The notes under the pieces were generated by a model, which searched no databases, was not told where the DNA came from, and saw only the letters and a program-made list of their open reading frames with translations. Position numbers and translations under genes: made by a program. Shown here one piece after another: positions 58,301 through 64,000 of a stretch of 64,000 bases of DNA (position 1 is the first letter of the stretch; each line of letters begins with the position of its first letter). Source of the DNA: JAPLMI01 sp043798375 (GTDB taxonomy: Bacteria > Omnitrophota > Gorgyraeia > 2-01-FULL-45-10); NCBI GenBank assembly GCA_043798375.1, contig JAZDOS010000006.1:1-64000 (forward strand), read 5' to 3'.

Positions 58301-58502
58301 CAGCTATATCCACCACGTCCGTCTCCATGACTTCGGGAGCCGCGCCTTCCCACGTGAGATGCACCGAAACTATCGGAAAGTCCACGTCCGGCAGTTGGCC
58401 CACGCCCAGGCGGCCGTAGCATATTACGCCGAATATCACAAGTGCCGCCATCAGCATCCAGGCGAAGACCGGATTTTTTATTGAAAGGTCAGAAAGTGTC
58501 AT
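55374..58502 (-). CDS. RND efflux transporter, HAE1 (AcrB/MdtB) family
   Basis: The 1042-residue protein is a full RND pump: TM1 (VFAWMLMAALVIFGVICYG), large periplasmic loops, the paired GxxxD-type helices with GLSLAIGIVVDDAIMVLENIVRYREKG (the proton-relay Asp-Asp), and duplicated C-terminal helices ending KERKSYNV. It moves hydrophobic compounds across the inner membrane. It overlaps the tolC-like gene by 4 bases but, unusually, no adaptor (MFP) gene is present in the operon. Confidence 0.95.
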   Translation of the reverse strand: MTLSDLSIKNPVFAWMLMAALVIFGVICYGRLGVGQLPDVDFPIVSVHLTWEGAAPEVMETDVVDIAESALMGIQGVREISSSIRQGTASITVEFDLDKDIDVAVQDVQAKIDQAQRMLPTDLDPAIVSKVNPEDHPILMLAVSSKTLPLRDIMTYVQDHLKDQFATINGVGDIFLGGFVDRNLRIWVDADKLEAYQFTVQDVIDAVKAEHEEVPAGRIETADKEFNVRVMGEAMTTGEFENLLLPKRSGQPVFKPIYLKEVASIEDGLADVRRIARSNGRRSVAMGIRKQRGANEVEVARNVLKRLEEVKKGKPKEIDIGIRYNRSKFSEDSIRELIFTLMLSAIVTSLVCWLFLGSLSATFNILLAIPTSVLGTFIVIYFLGFTLNTFTVLGLSLAIGIVVDDAIMVLENIVRYREKGVGKVEAARRGARQITFAAIAATIALIAIFLPVAFMYGIIGKFFFQYGVTISVAVALSLLEALTLAPMRCSQFLEVGARHTIVGKSVDGGFKWLASAYHRLLEKALGKRLVIVIAALAFFACSMLFLKMLRKEFLPSQDMSMMMCRLQTPVGSSIVLTDERFKKAEAYLMARPEVDAYFALIGGYGGGEVNSGVLFITLKEPRKRPVVPPNKHPLTQGELMSLFRKELNKIPDLKVTIQDLSLAGFSAQRGFPVEVSVRGPEWEKLAKYAEEIRLKMEKSSLMIDVDTDFLAKIPEIRVTPDRQKADKRGVSVSNIGSAINALIGGERVGKYTKGGRRYDVRVRLKPIQRNEIEDIERLWVWNNRNELVQLKNVVNITEKPTPLTITRRNRERAITIFANVASGKSQTDALKEVERIAGGILPEGYKIVFSGSTETFKESFSSLVLAFWLGILIAYMVLASQFNSYLHPFSVLLALPFSISGAFLALWMFNKSINIYSIIGLILLMGIVKKNSILLVDFTNQQRELGLEVRPALLKACPIRLRPILMTSVATIAAAVPVALAIGPGAETRIPMAITIIGGVIVSTMFTLFVVPCVYSLFTKIERKSYNVEFSELENIEEPPAA

Positions 58503-59851
58503 TCAAGGGTATCCCTCATGCTTTCGCCCACAGCCACGCGAAGCTGCCAGTACTGTCTCTTGGCCCCGTACATGGCGCGTATAAAATCTCTCTGGGCATT
58601 CTGCAGCGTCTGGATCGCGGCCAGGACGTCAAGGTTATTGACAAGGCTTAACAGATAATCCTTTTTCTGTAAATGATAATTAAGCTTGGCCGTCTTATAT
58701 TCCTTCTCAAGTAATTTATATACTTTTATAGCCGTGCCGAGCCTTACGTATGAATCACGTATATCGTAGGGCGCCAGCCTCCTCGTCCTTTTATATGTGA
58801 GTTCCTGCTGGTGGGCCTTTGCGATTGCCTCATTGGACCTGCCTATAGTTAAGCCCCCGTCAAATATAGGGACGTTCACATTCAACGTCACGTCCCAGTC
58901 GACACCCTTGTCAAAACCGGTCCGCTGTGTATAATAGTTGGCCGTAACGTCCACGCTGGGTAGAAAGTCGCTATTGACGATCTGGGCCTGTTTCCTGGCT
59001 ACTTCCCAGCCGAATTTAGTCGCTTTAACATCGGGGCGCTGGTCGGATTTGGCCACATAATAATTTATCGGCTGTAAATCGGACGGCATATCATATCTGT
59101 CGTTGATGCTGTAGACCGAGCCGCCGACCAGAAACTCCAGAAGCTGGCGCGCTACGACCTCCTGGTTCTTCGTTAGCTCGATATCCGAATCAACACCGAA
59201 TAACTGGGCCTTCGCGTTCACCACTTCGCTCGGCCTCGATCGCCCAAGGCGCTCCCTCTGACGTAATTCCGTAATACGGTTCAAGAGCGCCACCCGGATC
59301 TTCTGAAGAGCCTTCAGGTCCTCCCTCTTCTCGATTAACAGATAGAAAGAACTGGCGACATCGACCAGAAGCAGCTGCTCGGCTCGTATCTTTTGATTGA
59401 TGAACTGTTCGCGCTCAAACTTGCTTCCCTTAATGCCCGCAAACGCCTTGAACCCGTTAAAAAGCGTCTGGGTAATGGTGAATTGCCTCTGGGAATCTTT
59501 TGTCGTAGATACAGCGGCTCCGGATATGGCGGTTACCGCGCCATCAGGCCTGGCCTGCTGTATATCGGCGGAGACGAAGGAGATGTGCGGCAGCATGATC
59601 GACAATGCCTGCAAAAAACGCGCCTCGGCTATCTTTATCTCGTCCGCGTCGATCGCTATCTTCTCGCTCTGCCTCAGGGCCATCTTATAGCAATCGGAAA
59701 GCGTCAGCGGCACGGGATCGGGCAAAGGGCTATCCGGCGAAGCGGACCTCTTCTGTATAACATTATAAGATACGCCCTCCGGCCAGGCGTAATAAGGAAC
59801 GCCTGCCTGCGCCAGGATAAATATGAGTATTAACGAAACCGTCTTTCTCAT
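58499..59851 (-). CDS. TolC-family outer membrane protein
   Basis: The 450-residue product has a signal peptide (MRKTVSLILIFILAQAGVPYYAW) and two OEP repeats: LTLSDCYKMALRQSEKIAIDADEIKIAEARFLQALSIMLPHI and RLGRSRPSEVVNAKAQLFGVDSDIELTKNQEVVARQLLEFL, followed by the second half ending NAQRDFIRAMYGAKRQYWQLRVAVG. It forms the outer-membrane exit channel for the pump encoded directly downstream. Confidence 0.93.
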   Translation of the reverse strand: MRKTVSLILIFILAQAGVPYYAWPEGVSYNVIQKRSASPDSPLPDPVPLTLSDCYKMALRQSEKIAIDADEIKIAEARFLQALSIMLPHISFVSADIQQARPDGAVTAISGAAVSTTKDSQRQFTITQTLFNGFKAFAGIKGSKFEREQFINQKIRAEQLLLVDVASSFYLLIEKREDLKALQKIRVALLNRITELRQRERLGRSRPSEVVNAKAQLFGVDSDIELTKNQEVVARQLLEFLVGGSVYSINDRYDMPSDLQPINYYVAKSDQRPDVKATKFGWEVARKQAQIVNSDFLPSVDVTANYYTQRTGFDKGVDWDVTLNVNVPIFDGGLTIGRSNEAIAKAHQQELTYKRTRRLAPYDIRDSYVRLGTAIKVYKLLEKEYKTAKLNYHLQKKDYLLSLVNNLDVLAAIQTLQNAQRDFIRAMYGAKRQYWQLRVAVGESMRDTLE

Positions 59852-59853
59852 CT

Positions 59854-60303
59854 TTAGCGGTCTTTCTCCATGATATGATCCCGTATGTGCGTAAGGATTT
59901 CAAGGTACTTCTCGCGCTCTTCGTGCGATATCATGCTGAAGATTCTGGCCGTCAACACCTTCCTCTGGTCTATCATATTTTTTACGGACATGGCGCCCTT
60001 CGCGGTCAAAGTCACCTTTACGATCCTCCTGTCCCCCGGGTCATACGCCCTCTTCGCGTAGCCATCCCTCACGAGTCGATCGACAATGCCGGTCATCGCC
60101 GCGGTCGTGACGTTTATGAAACGGGCCAGATCCGACATCTTGGACTCTCCCTGCCTCTTCAGCATGTCAAGAACCACGAACTGAGGAAGCGTGATCTTAA
60201 GCTTATAAAATTCGTTCGTCTCCTGCCTGAAGAACTCCCTCATAATAACAGGCATTATCTCGCTCACCCTGTCCGCAAACTCCGCCAGCGATAAATTCGG
60301 CAT
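59854..60303 (-). CDS. MarR-family transcriptional regulator
   Basis: A 149-residue winged-helix protein: LTLPQFVVLDMLKRQGESKMSDLARFINVTTAAMTGIVDRLVRDGYAKRAYDPGDRRIVKVTLTAKG, the MarR wing with DxRxxxxxLT. It heads the marR-tolC-RND operon and most likely represses its own promoter at 60349-60377 through the palindrome at 60315-60341. Ligand unknown. Confidence 0.94.
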   Translation of the reverse strand: MPNLSLAEFADRVSEIMPVIMREFFRQETNEFYKLKITLPQFVVLDMLKRQGESKMSDLARFINVTTAAMTGIVDRLVRDGYAKRAYDPGDRRIVKVTLTAKGAMSVKNMIDQRKVLTARIFSMISHEEREKYLEILTHIRDHIMEKDR

Positions 60304-60314
60304 CGTTAACCTCC

Positions 60315-60341
60315 TTGATAGTTAACCATATTAAATATCAA
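60315..60341 (-). promoter_or_regulatory. Palindromic operator candidate for the MarR protein
   Basis: TTGATA and TATCAA arms spaced by 15 AT-rich bases lie between the -10 box and the marR start codon. Size and AT-richness suit a MarR dimer. Overlap with the start of transcription would give repression. Confidence 0.55.
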
Positions 60342-60348
60342 TATAGTA

Positions 60349-60377
60349 AATATACCACACCGTTAATCTTTTGTCAA
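60349..60377 (-). promoter_or_regulatory. Promoter of the marR-tolC-RND operon
   Basis: On the minus strand TTGACA (60372-60377) and TATATT (60349-60354) are 17 bases apart. The palindrome at 60315-60341 lies between this promoter and marR. Confidence 0.75.
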
Positions 60378-60405
60378 GTCACTTGCGGTAAATTTTGGCT
60401 TGGTT

Positions 60406-60831
60406 TTAAGCCCAGGCGGGTGAATTGCGGTACCACTTCATTGAAGCCTCGGCAAGAGAGATTGGCCTGCCCATCTCCTCGCCGTAACGCCTCTGGTAGA
60501 ACAAAATCGTCTCAAGTTCTTCGTAAAATTTCATCGCGAAGTTCGTCGTCCTTTCCATGAATTCGATCCCTACATTGTAAGGGTCTTTATCCGAAAACCT
60601 CTGGGTATGGACGGCCCTTGACCTGATAAAAAATTCCTCGTTCCTTAAAAACATCCTTACGATAAGGCCGGCCGCGCCGTCCAGCTTTCTATTCACGGAG
60701 ATAAGCGCGCCGCCTTCCGATATATTCAGCGTTATTGAAGGCTCTCTCGTCAGGATACCCTCTTCCTTATACTGGATGGGGCAGTAAACGGAATATCTCC
60801 TGAACCTTCTTCTCTCCGTAACGTCTACCAT
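60406..60831 (-). CDS. PilZ-domain protein
   Basis: The 141-residue protein has VTERRRFRRYSVYCPIQYKE (the RxxxR c-di-GMP motif, near residues 6-12) and ITLNISEGGALI (the N/DxSxxG motif near 38-43), a complete PilZ domain. Unlike the copy at 11845 both motifs are intact. Its stop lies just inside an AT-rich gap before the marR promoter. It likely reports c-di-GMP to an unknown partner. Confidence 0.87.
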   Translation of the reverse strand: MVDVTERRRFRRYSVYCPIQYKEEGILTREPSITLNISEGGALISVNRKLDGAAGLIVRMFLRNEEFFIRSRAVHTQRFSDKDPYNVGIEFMERTTNFAMKFYEELETILFYQRRYGEEMGRPISLAEASMKWYRNSPAWA

Positions 60832-60952
60832 AAGATATCCTTATGTTTTGCCGGTAACAAAAACGCCTGGCACAATATATCTGCCAAGCATTTGTAAAAA
60901 GCATATCATATATTTCCATAAAGGCAAGGCGCAAATTCTTAGTTTTTCATTC

Positions 60953-61318
60953 CTAACCTATATGCTTCCTCACCATGTCGACTACCTCCTGCATGCTGGC
61001 CGGCTTCACGAGATAGTCGTTTGCGCCCAGGCGGCCGGCATCGAGAGCGTATTCCGACTCGGTCTTTGCCGTAAGTATGACGACCGGTATGTTCATGGTC
61101 TTCGAATCGCCCTTGAGTTTCACAAGGACCGTGAAACCGTTTATTCTGGGCATCACCAGATCCAAAAGTATTAGGCCGGGGGCCTCCCTCTTCGCCTTAT
61201 CTATCCCGTCATGGCCGTCATATGCGGATATGCAGTCGTATCCGTTTGCCTCGAGCCTCATTTTTAAAGCATCTACAAACCCCGGCTCATCATCTATAAT
61301 TAAAATTTTCTTGCTCAT
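60953..61318 (-). CDS. Single-domain response regulator (CheY-like)
   Basis: From ATG 61318 the 121-residue receiver reads MSKKILIIDDEPGFVDAL (acidic pair), LILLDLVMPRINGF (phosphoacceptor Asp near 54), VILTAKTE (Thr) and YLVKPA (Lys). No output domain. It probably relays a signal by protein contact. Its histidine kinase is not in the window. Confidence 0.93.
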   Translation of the reverse strand: MSKKILIIDDEPGFVDALKMRLEANGYDCISAYDGHDGIDKAKREAPGLILLDLVMPRINGFTVLVKLKGDSKTMNIPVVILTAKTESEYALDAGRLGANDYLVKPASMQEVVDMVRKHIG

Positions 61319-61384
61319 CTCCGTATCCCCTTCCTTCTTATGCATAAGTATATCATATAAAACTCTTTTGTGAAGAAAAAAATA

Positions 61385-61433
61385 ACATCCGCCGAAGCAC
61401 CTGCCCTATCTCTTATTGATTGCGAAGGCGGAT
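61385..61433. repeat. 49-bp dispersed palindromic repeat, copy 2 (overlaps gene end)
   Basis: The reverse complement matches 49051-49099 at both ends (18 and 13 bases identical, same length). It supplies the last codons (SAFAINKR) and stop of the 61406-63754 gene, so it inserted at or shaped that gene's 3' end. Confidence 0.8.
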
Positions 61434-63754
61434 AAAAGAACGAAGGCCGCCAGGCTCATGAAGCCGATAGCATAACACGTCTTCGATATGCCCATGACCG
61501 GGATAAGAAATCCGCCCGCAAAAAGGGCTCCCAGGCATGAGCCGAAAAGGTCGATCCCGTAAGTAAGACCCGCCGTCCCTGCCACCATCCCCTCTTTGCC
61601 GCTCAGATATATTTTATTTGCCAGAGGGAACTGAAAGCCGCCGATGAAGCCGGCCATCACCGATATGAACGGAAAAATAATATTCGCGCCGAGCCATATT
61701 GCCGGCATAGCCCCTGAACCTGCCAATAGATCCAGGAGGGCCGGCAGCGTAAAAATATATAGGCAGAGAAAGCCTTGGGTCCCTATAAAAATCCTGCGGC
61801 CGTTTCCGAAAAACCGCGCCATTTTCACGGCAAACCATCCTCCGAGCGCAAGTCCGGCCATATAAGATGTCAATATTACTCCTAATTTATAGTATAGATA
61901 TCCGTATATGGCCTGAAAAGCAAGGCACACCATGACCTGTACCGTCATAAGGCTAAAACCCGCTATCGACAGCGCCGCAAGCGATGATTTTTCAAAACGC
62001 CTTTTATCGTTAAACAAAGCGGCACCGAATAACAGGATGGAAAGACAGGCGAAAGACTTTGCCTTCCAGACCCTTTCCCCTGTAATTGACTTAAGGATTT
62101 TATTGAACAGCGAATCCTTAAAGCGCGCCGTCCAGAATAATACGGCGTAATAATATGATATGGGCCTGAAGTCGCGGTTTATCTCCCCCTTCCTGCCGAC
62201 ACAATTTTCTATTGTTCTTATTTTATCGCCCGACAACTTCGATGAAAGGTAATACTCTCTCACATATTTTATATCGAGACTCCGCTCTCCGGCCCTCTTC
62301 ATAAGGAGGCCATAATCATAGGTGAGCATCGCCTTCCGGTCCGTCGCGAGAAAGTACGCCGTATCGCCCGGGATCACCAACACATCGGCGAAGACTTCTT
62401 TTAATGTGGTATAAATAGATCTCAGGAATTTACCAAGTTCGGCATTGATATAGTTCTCGGAAGAACCCAGTCCGAACGAGATGAGGCCGGAGTCTTTTAA
62501 GGCATGTTTGGCCTCTCTGAAAAACTCGACGGTATAGTATCTGTTGATCTCGGCCGTCAGCGGGTCGCCCAGATCGACTATTATGCAGTCATAGCGCCTT
62601 GCGGTATTTTTTATAAAAGACCTGCCGTCTTGGTAGTGAATATACAGCTTCGGGTCACGGAGAGGCCTGTAATATTCTTCGGGAAGATAGAGCCTGGCCA
62701 AATTTAAAATCATCGGATCGAGCTCTGCGTAATCGATTTTTTCGACAGGATGCTTTAATATCTCGCCGGCAAGGCCGCCGACGCCTCCCCCTACCAGAAG
62801 GACGTCTTTCGGGTCGCGGTTTTCGAGAAGGGCGTAGTGAACTCTCTCCTCCCGGCTCTGGATGTCCGGTATGGTATAAAGGCGGAGCCCGTTATTAAAA
62901 AAGGAGATTTGAGCGTCTTTTTTGGTAACTGCTACATTACCGTATATGGAATTTTTTGACGCTATAAGATTATATCCGCCCCATTCTTTCGCCAGTAAAT
63001 AACTCTCCATGCGGCTCCACCCCTTGAGAGGCCACATAACAACGAGACCTACGAAAATAAGATTTGAGACTGCCAGGAAGAATGTCCTGCGCTTAACCTC
63101 TCCGGACATAAGCGGCATGACAAGCGAGCATATGATATTCAAAATGGCCAGGATACCCATGATCTCCAGGGAACCCAATAGGCGGATCAGGATAAAACTC
63201 GCGATGAGACCGCCGCCCATCGCTCCAAACGCCTCGAGGACATAGACCCTGCCTATTCTTGAAGCGCCGTCCCTCGACAGGCTCGGGACGGTATCTAGAT
63301 CGTAAAGCCTGCATGCAAGAGAAAAGGTAAAACCGAGGATTATACAAACCGGGGCGAGGATTATAAGTGCGGATATCGCCATCGGCGATAACGGTATGAT
63401 CTCGCCGGGATTTATATGAAGGGTGCTCTTTATAAGCCTTATGGCAACGATACCGAACGGAAGCAGGATTGATAAAATAATCTGGCAGGATAAAAATAGA
63501 TTGAGCTTGAACTTCACCTTGTCGGCAAATCTTCCCAAAAGGAGGCTGCCGACGGCTCCCCCGGCCAGCCAGCTTGCGAGGATGAATCCGATCGATAACT
63601 CGCTGCCGTAAAATACGACCAAAAGCTCCCGGATGAAGACGATCTGCGAGGCCATGGCCGTAAAACCTATTACGATCACGGATAAGGATACAGCCATCTT
63701 CGCCCCGCCCTTTCCTCCCAAGCTTTCACTATTCATAGAAGGGGCGGGGTTCAT
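61406..63754 (-). CDS. Spermidine-synthase-like membrane protein (MFS/SpeE fusion)
   Basis: The 782-residue protein has an N-terminal block of about six hydrophobic helices, a central SAM-dependent methyltransferase-like domain of the spermidine synthase type (VHYALLENRDPKDVLLVGGGVGGLAGEILKHPVEKIDYAELDPMILNLAR, then CIIVDLGDPLTAEINRYYTVEFFREAKHAL), and another set of helices. Proteins of this type are annotated as fused MFS/spermidine synthase; their substrate is unknown. The start could be ATG 63754 (overlapping the upstream gene, in a repeat) or ATG 63697. Its last codons lie in a repeat. Confidence 0.83.
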   Translation of the reverse strand: MNPAPSMNSESLGGKGGAKMAVSLSVIVIGFTAMASQIVFIRELLVVFYGSELSIGFILASWLAGGAVGSLLLGRFADKVKFKLNLFLSCQIILSILLPFGIVAIRLIKSTLHINPGEIIPLSPMAISALIILAPVCIILGFTFSLACRLYDLDTVPSLSRDGASRIGRVYVLEAFGAMGGGLIASFILIRLLGSLEIMGILAILNIICSLVMPLMSGEVKRRTFFLAVSNLIFVGLVVMWPLKGWSRMESYLLAKEWGGYNLIASKNSIYGNVAVTKKDAQISFFNNGLRLYTIPDIQSREERVHYALLENRDPKDVLLVGGGVGGLAGEILKHPVEKIDYAELDPMILNLARLYLPEEYYRPLRDPKLYIHYQDGRSFIKNTARRYDCIIVDLGDPLTAEINRYYTVEFFREAKHALKDSGLISFGLGSSENYINAELGKFLRSIYTTLKEVFADVLVIPGDTAYFLATDRKAMLTYDYGLLMKRAGERSLDIKYVREYYLSSKLSGDKIRTIENCVGRKGEINRDFRPISYYYAVLFWTARFKDSLFNKILKSITGERVWKAKSFACLSILLFGAALFNDKRRFEKSSLAALSIAGFSLMTVQVMVCLAFQAIYGYLYYKLGVILTSYMAGLALGGWFAVKMARFFGNGRRIFIGTQGFLCLYIFTLPALLDLLAGSGAMPAIWLGANIIFPFISVMAGFIGGFQFPLANKIYLSGKEGMVAGTAGLTYGIDLFGSCLGALFAGGFLIPVMGISKTCYAIGFMSLAAFVLLSAFAINKR

Positions 63755-64000
63755 ATCATAAGCCTTATGCCTAATAATATAAGGAGGGCCGCGCAGATGG
63801 CTTTAAAGACAAGATTGGACGCCCCGGACTTGAGAAGTTTGGCCGGTATCCATTTAACGGCGCCGGTCAGGGCCGATATCACAATTATACCCGAAGCGAG
63901 CGTTCCCAACCCGAAAGAGAACGCGTAAGCCATGCCGTCGAGGGCGCATTTTGACAACAGGACTATATTGAACAGTATCGCGACAAGCGGCGCGCACGGC
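63751..64000 (-). CDS. Multi-spanning membrane protein, C-terminal part (TauE/SafE or CcdA-like)
   Basis: The frame is open to the window edge and reads CAPLVAILFNIVLLSKCALDGMAYAFSFGLGTLASGIIVISAL, with further helices ending LLILLGIRLMI. A C-x-PL start of the second half and repeated G-rich helices are seen in TauE/SafE-like exporters and CcdA/DsbD-like reductant carriers. Which one cannot be settled from this part. It overlaps the next gene by four bases. Confidence 0.55.
   Translation of the reverse strand, partial: PCAPLVAILFNIVLLSKCALDGMAYAFSFGLGTLASGIIVISALTGAVKWIPAKLLKSGASNLVFKAICAALLILLGIRLMI

Overview
The window reads as a contig from a Gram-negative, probably anaerobic bacterium. 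It has an outer-membrane TolC/RND efflux operon and most of a bacterial Wood-Ljungdahl (reductive acetyl-CoA) cluster. It also carries GH3-family and membrane spermidine-synthase-like proteins, PilZ proteins and many short palindromic repeats. Gene content and order resemble Candidatus Omnitrophota genomes; that assignment is inference from recalled gene content, not a search.

Layout. (1) 1-4132: one end of an integrated phage or satellite on the minus strand. It has an excisionase-like HTH protein, a P4/D5-type primase-helicase, iterons that may be an origin, small unknown genes, and a large-terminase fragment cut by an IS3-like element at the window edge. It abuts the 3' end of tRNA-Tyr. 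(2) 4133-12234: tRNA-Tyr, tRNA-Thr and a minus-strand housekeeping block (nnrD, acpS, pdxJ, folP, ftsH, tilS, a GH3-family gene, a PilZ gene). (3) 12370-19771: a second integrated element of 7,361 bp, bounded by a 41-bp direct repeat that is the 5' half of a tRNA-Met gene. It carries a terminator-bearing leader, an HTH regulator, a DUF5659-like protein, a AAA-like ATPase, a terminase-small-subunit-like HTH protein, a structured-RNA candidate, an Mrr-N-like protein, a zinc-ribbon lipoprotein, a LamG/PEP-CTERM protein behind a sigma-54-type promoter, and a tyrosine integrase. (4) 19732-24730: tRNA-Met, a coiled-coil gene, larE, mnmA, apbE and a DRTGG-type ATPase. (5) 24818-39975: the one-carbon and acetyl-CoA pathway: fhs, fchA, folD, metF, acsB, acsC, a RACo activator, cooC, acsD, acsE and a second AcsE-like methyltransferase. 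The pantothenate genes panB and panE sit between the two methyltransferases. (6) 40138-51794: core information genes (rnhB, rplS, trmD, rpsP, murA, prmC, prfA, rpmE, rho, coaE), then glgA and polA. (7) 52110-64000: a beta-propeller protein, homospermidine synthase, an RND pump/TolC/MarR operon lacking an adaptor gene, a PilZ protein, a response regulator, a large spermidine-synthase-like membrane protein and a truncated membrane transporter.

How the genes work together. The block at 24.8-40 kb encodes formate activation to formyl-THF, its reduction to methyl-THF, methyl transfer to the corrinoid iron-sulfur protein (AcsC/AcsD), its reactivation by RACo, nickel-ATPase maturation (CooC) and acetyl-CoA assembly on AcsB. 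Pantothenate synthesis within it would supply the CoA precursor. The CO dehydrogenase catalytic subunit and formate dehydrogenase are not in the window.

The most unusual signals are: the PEP-CTERM gene with a -24/-12 promoter on a mobile element; a strong terminator in that element's main leader; heptanucleotide tandem arrays inside trmD and prmC; structured repeats beside tRNAs that end in copies of the tRNA 3' end; a 17-bp inverted repeat covering the panE ribosome-binding site and start; and a cooC gene with no ATG, GTG or TTG start.
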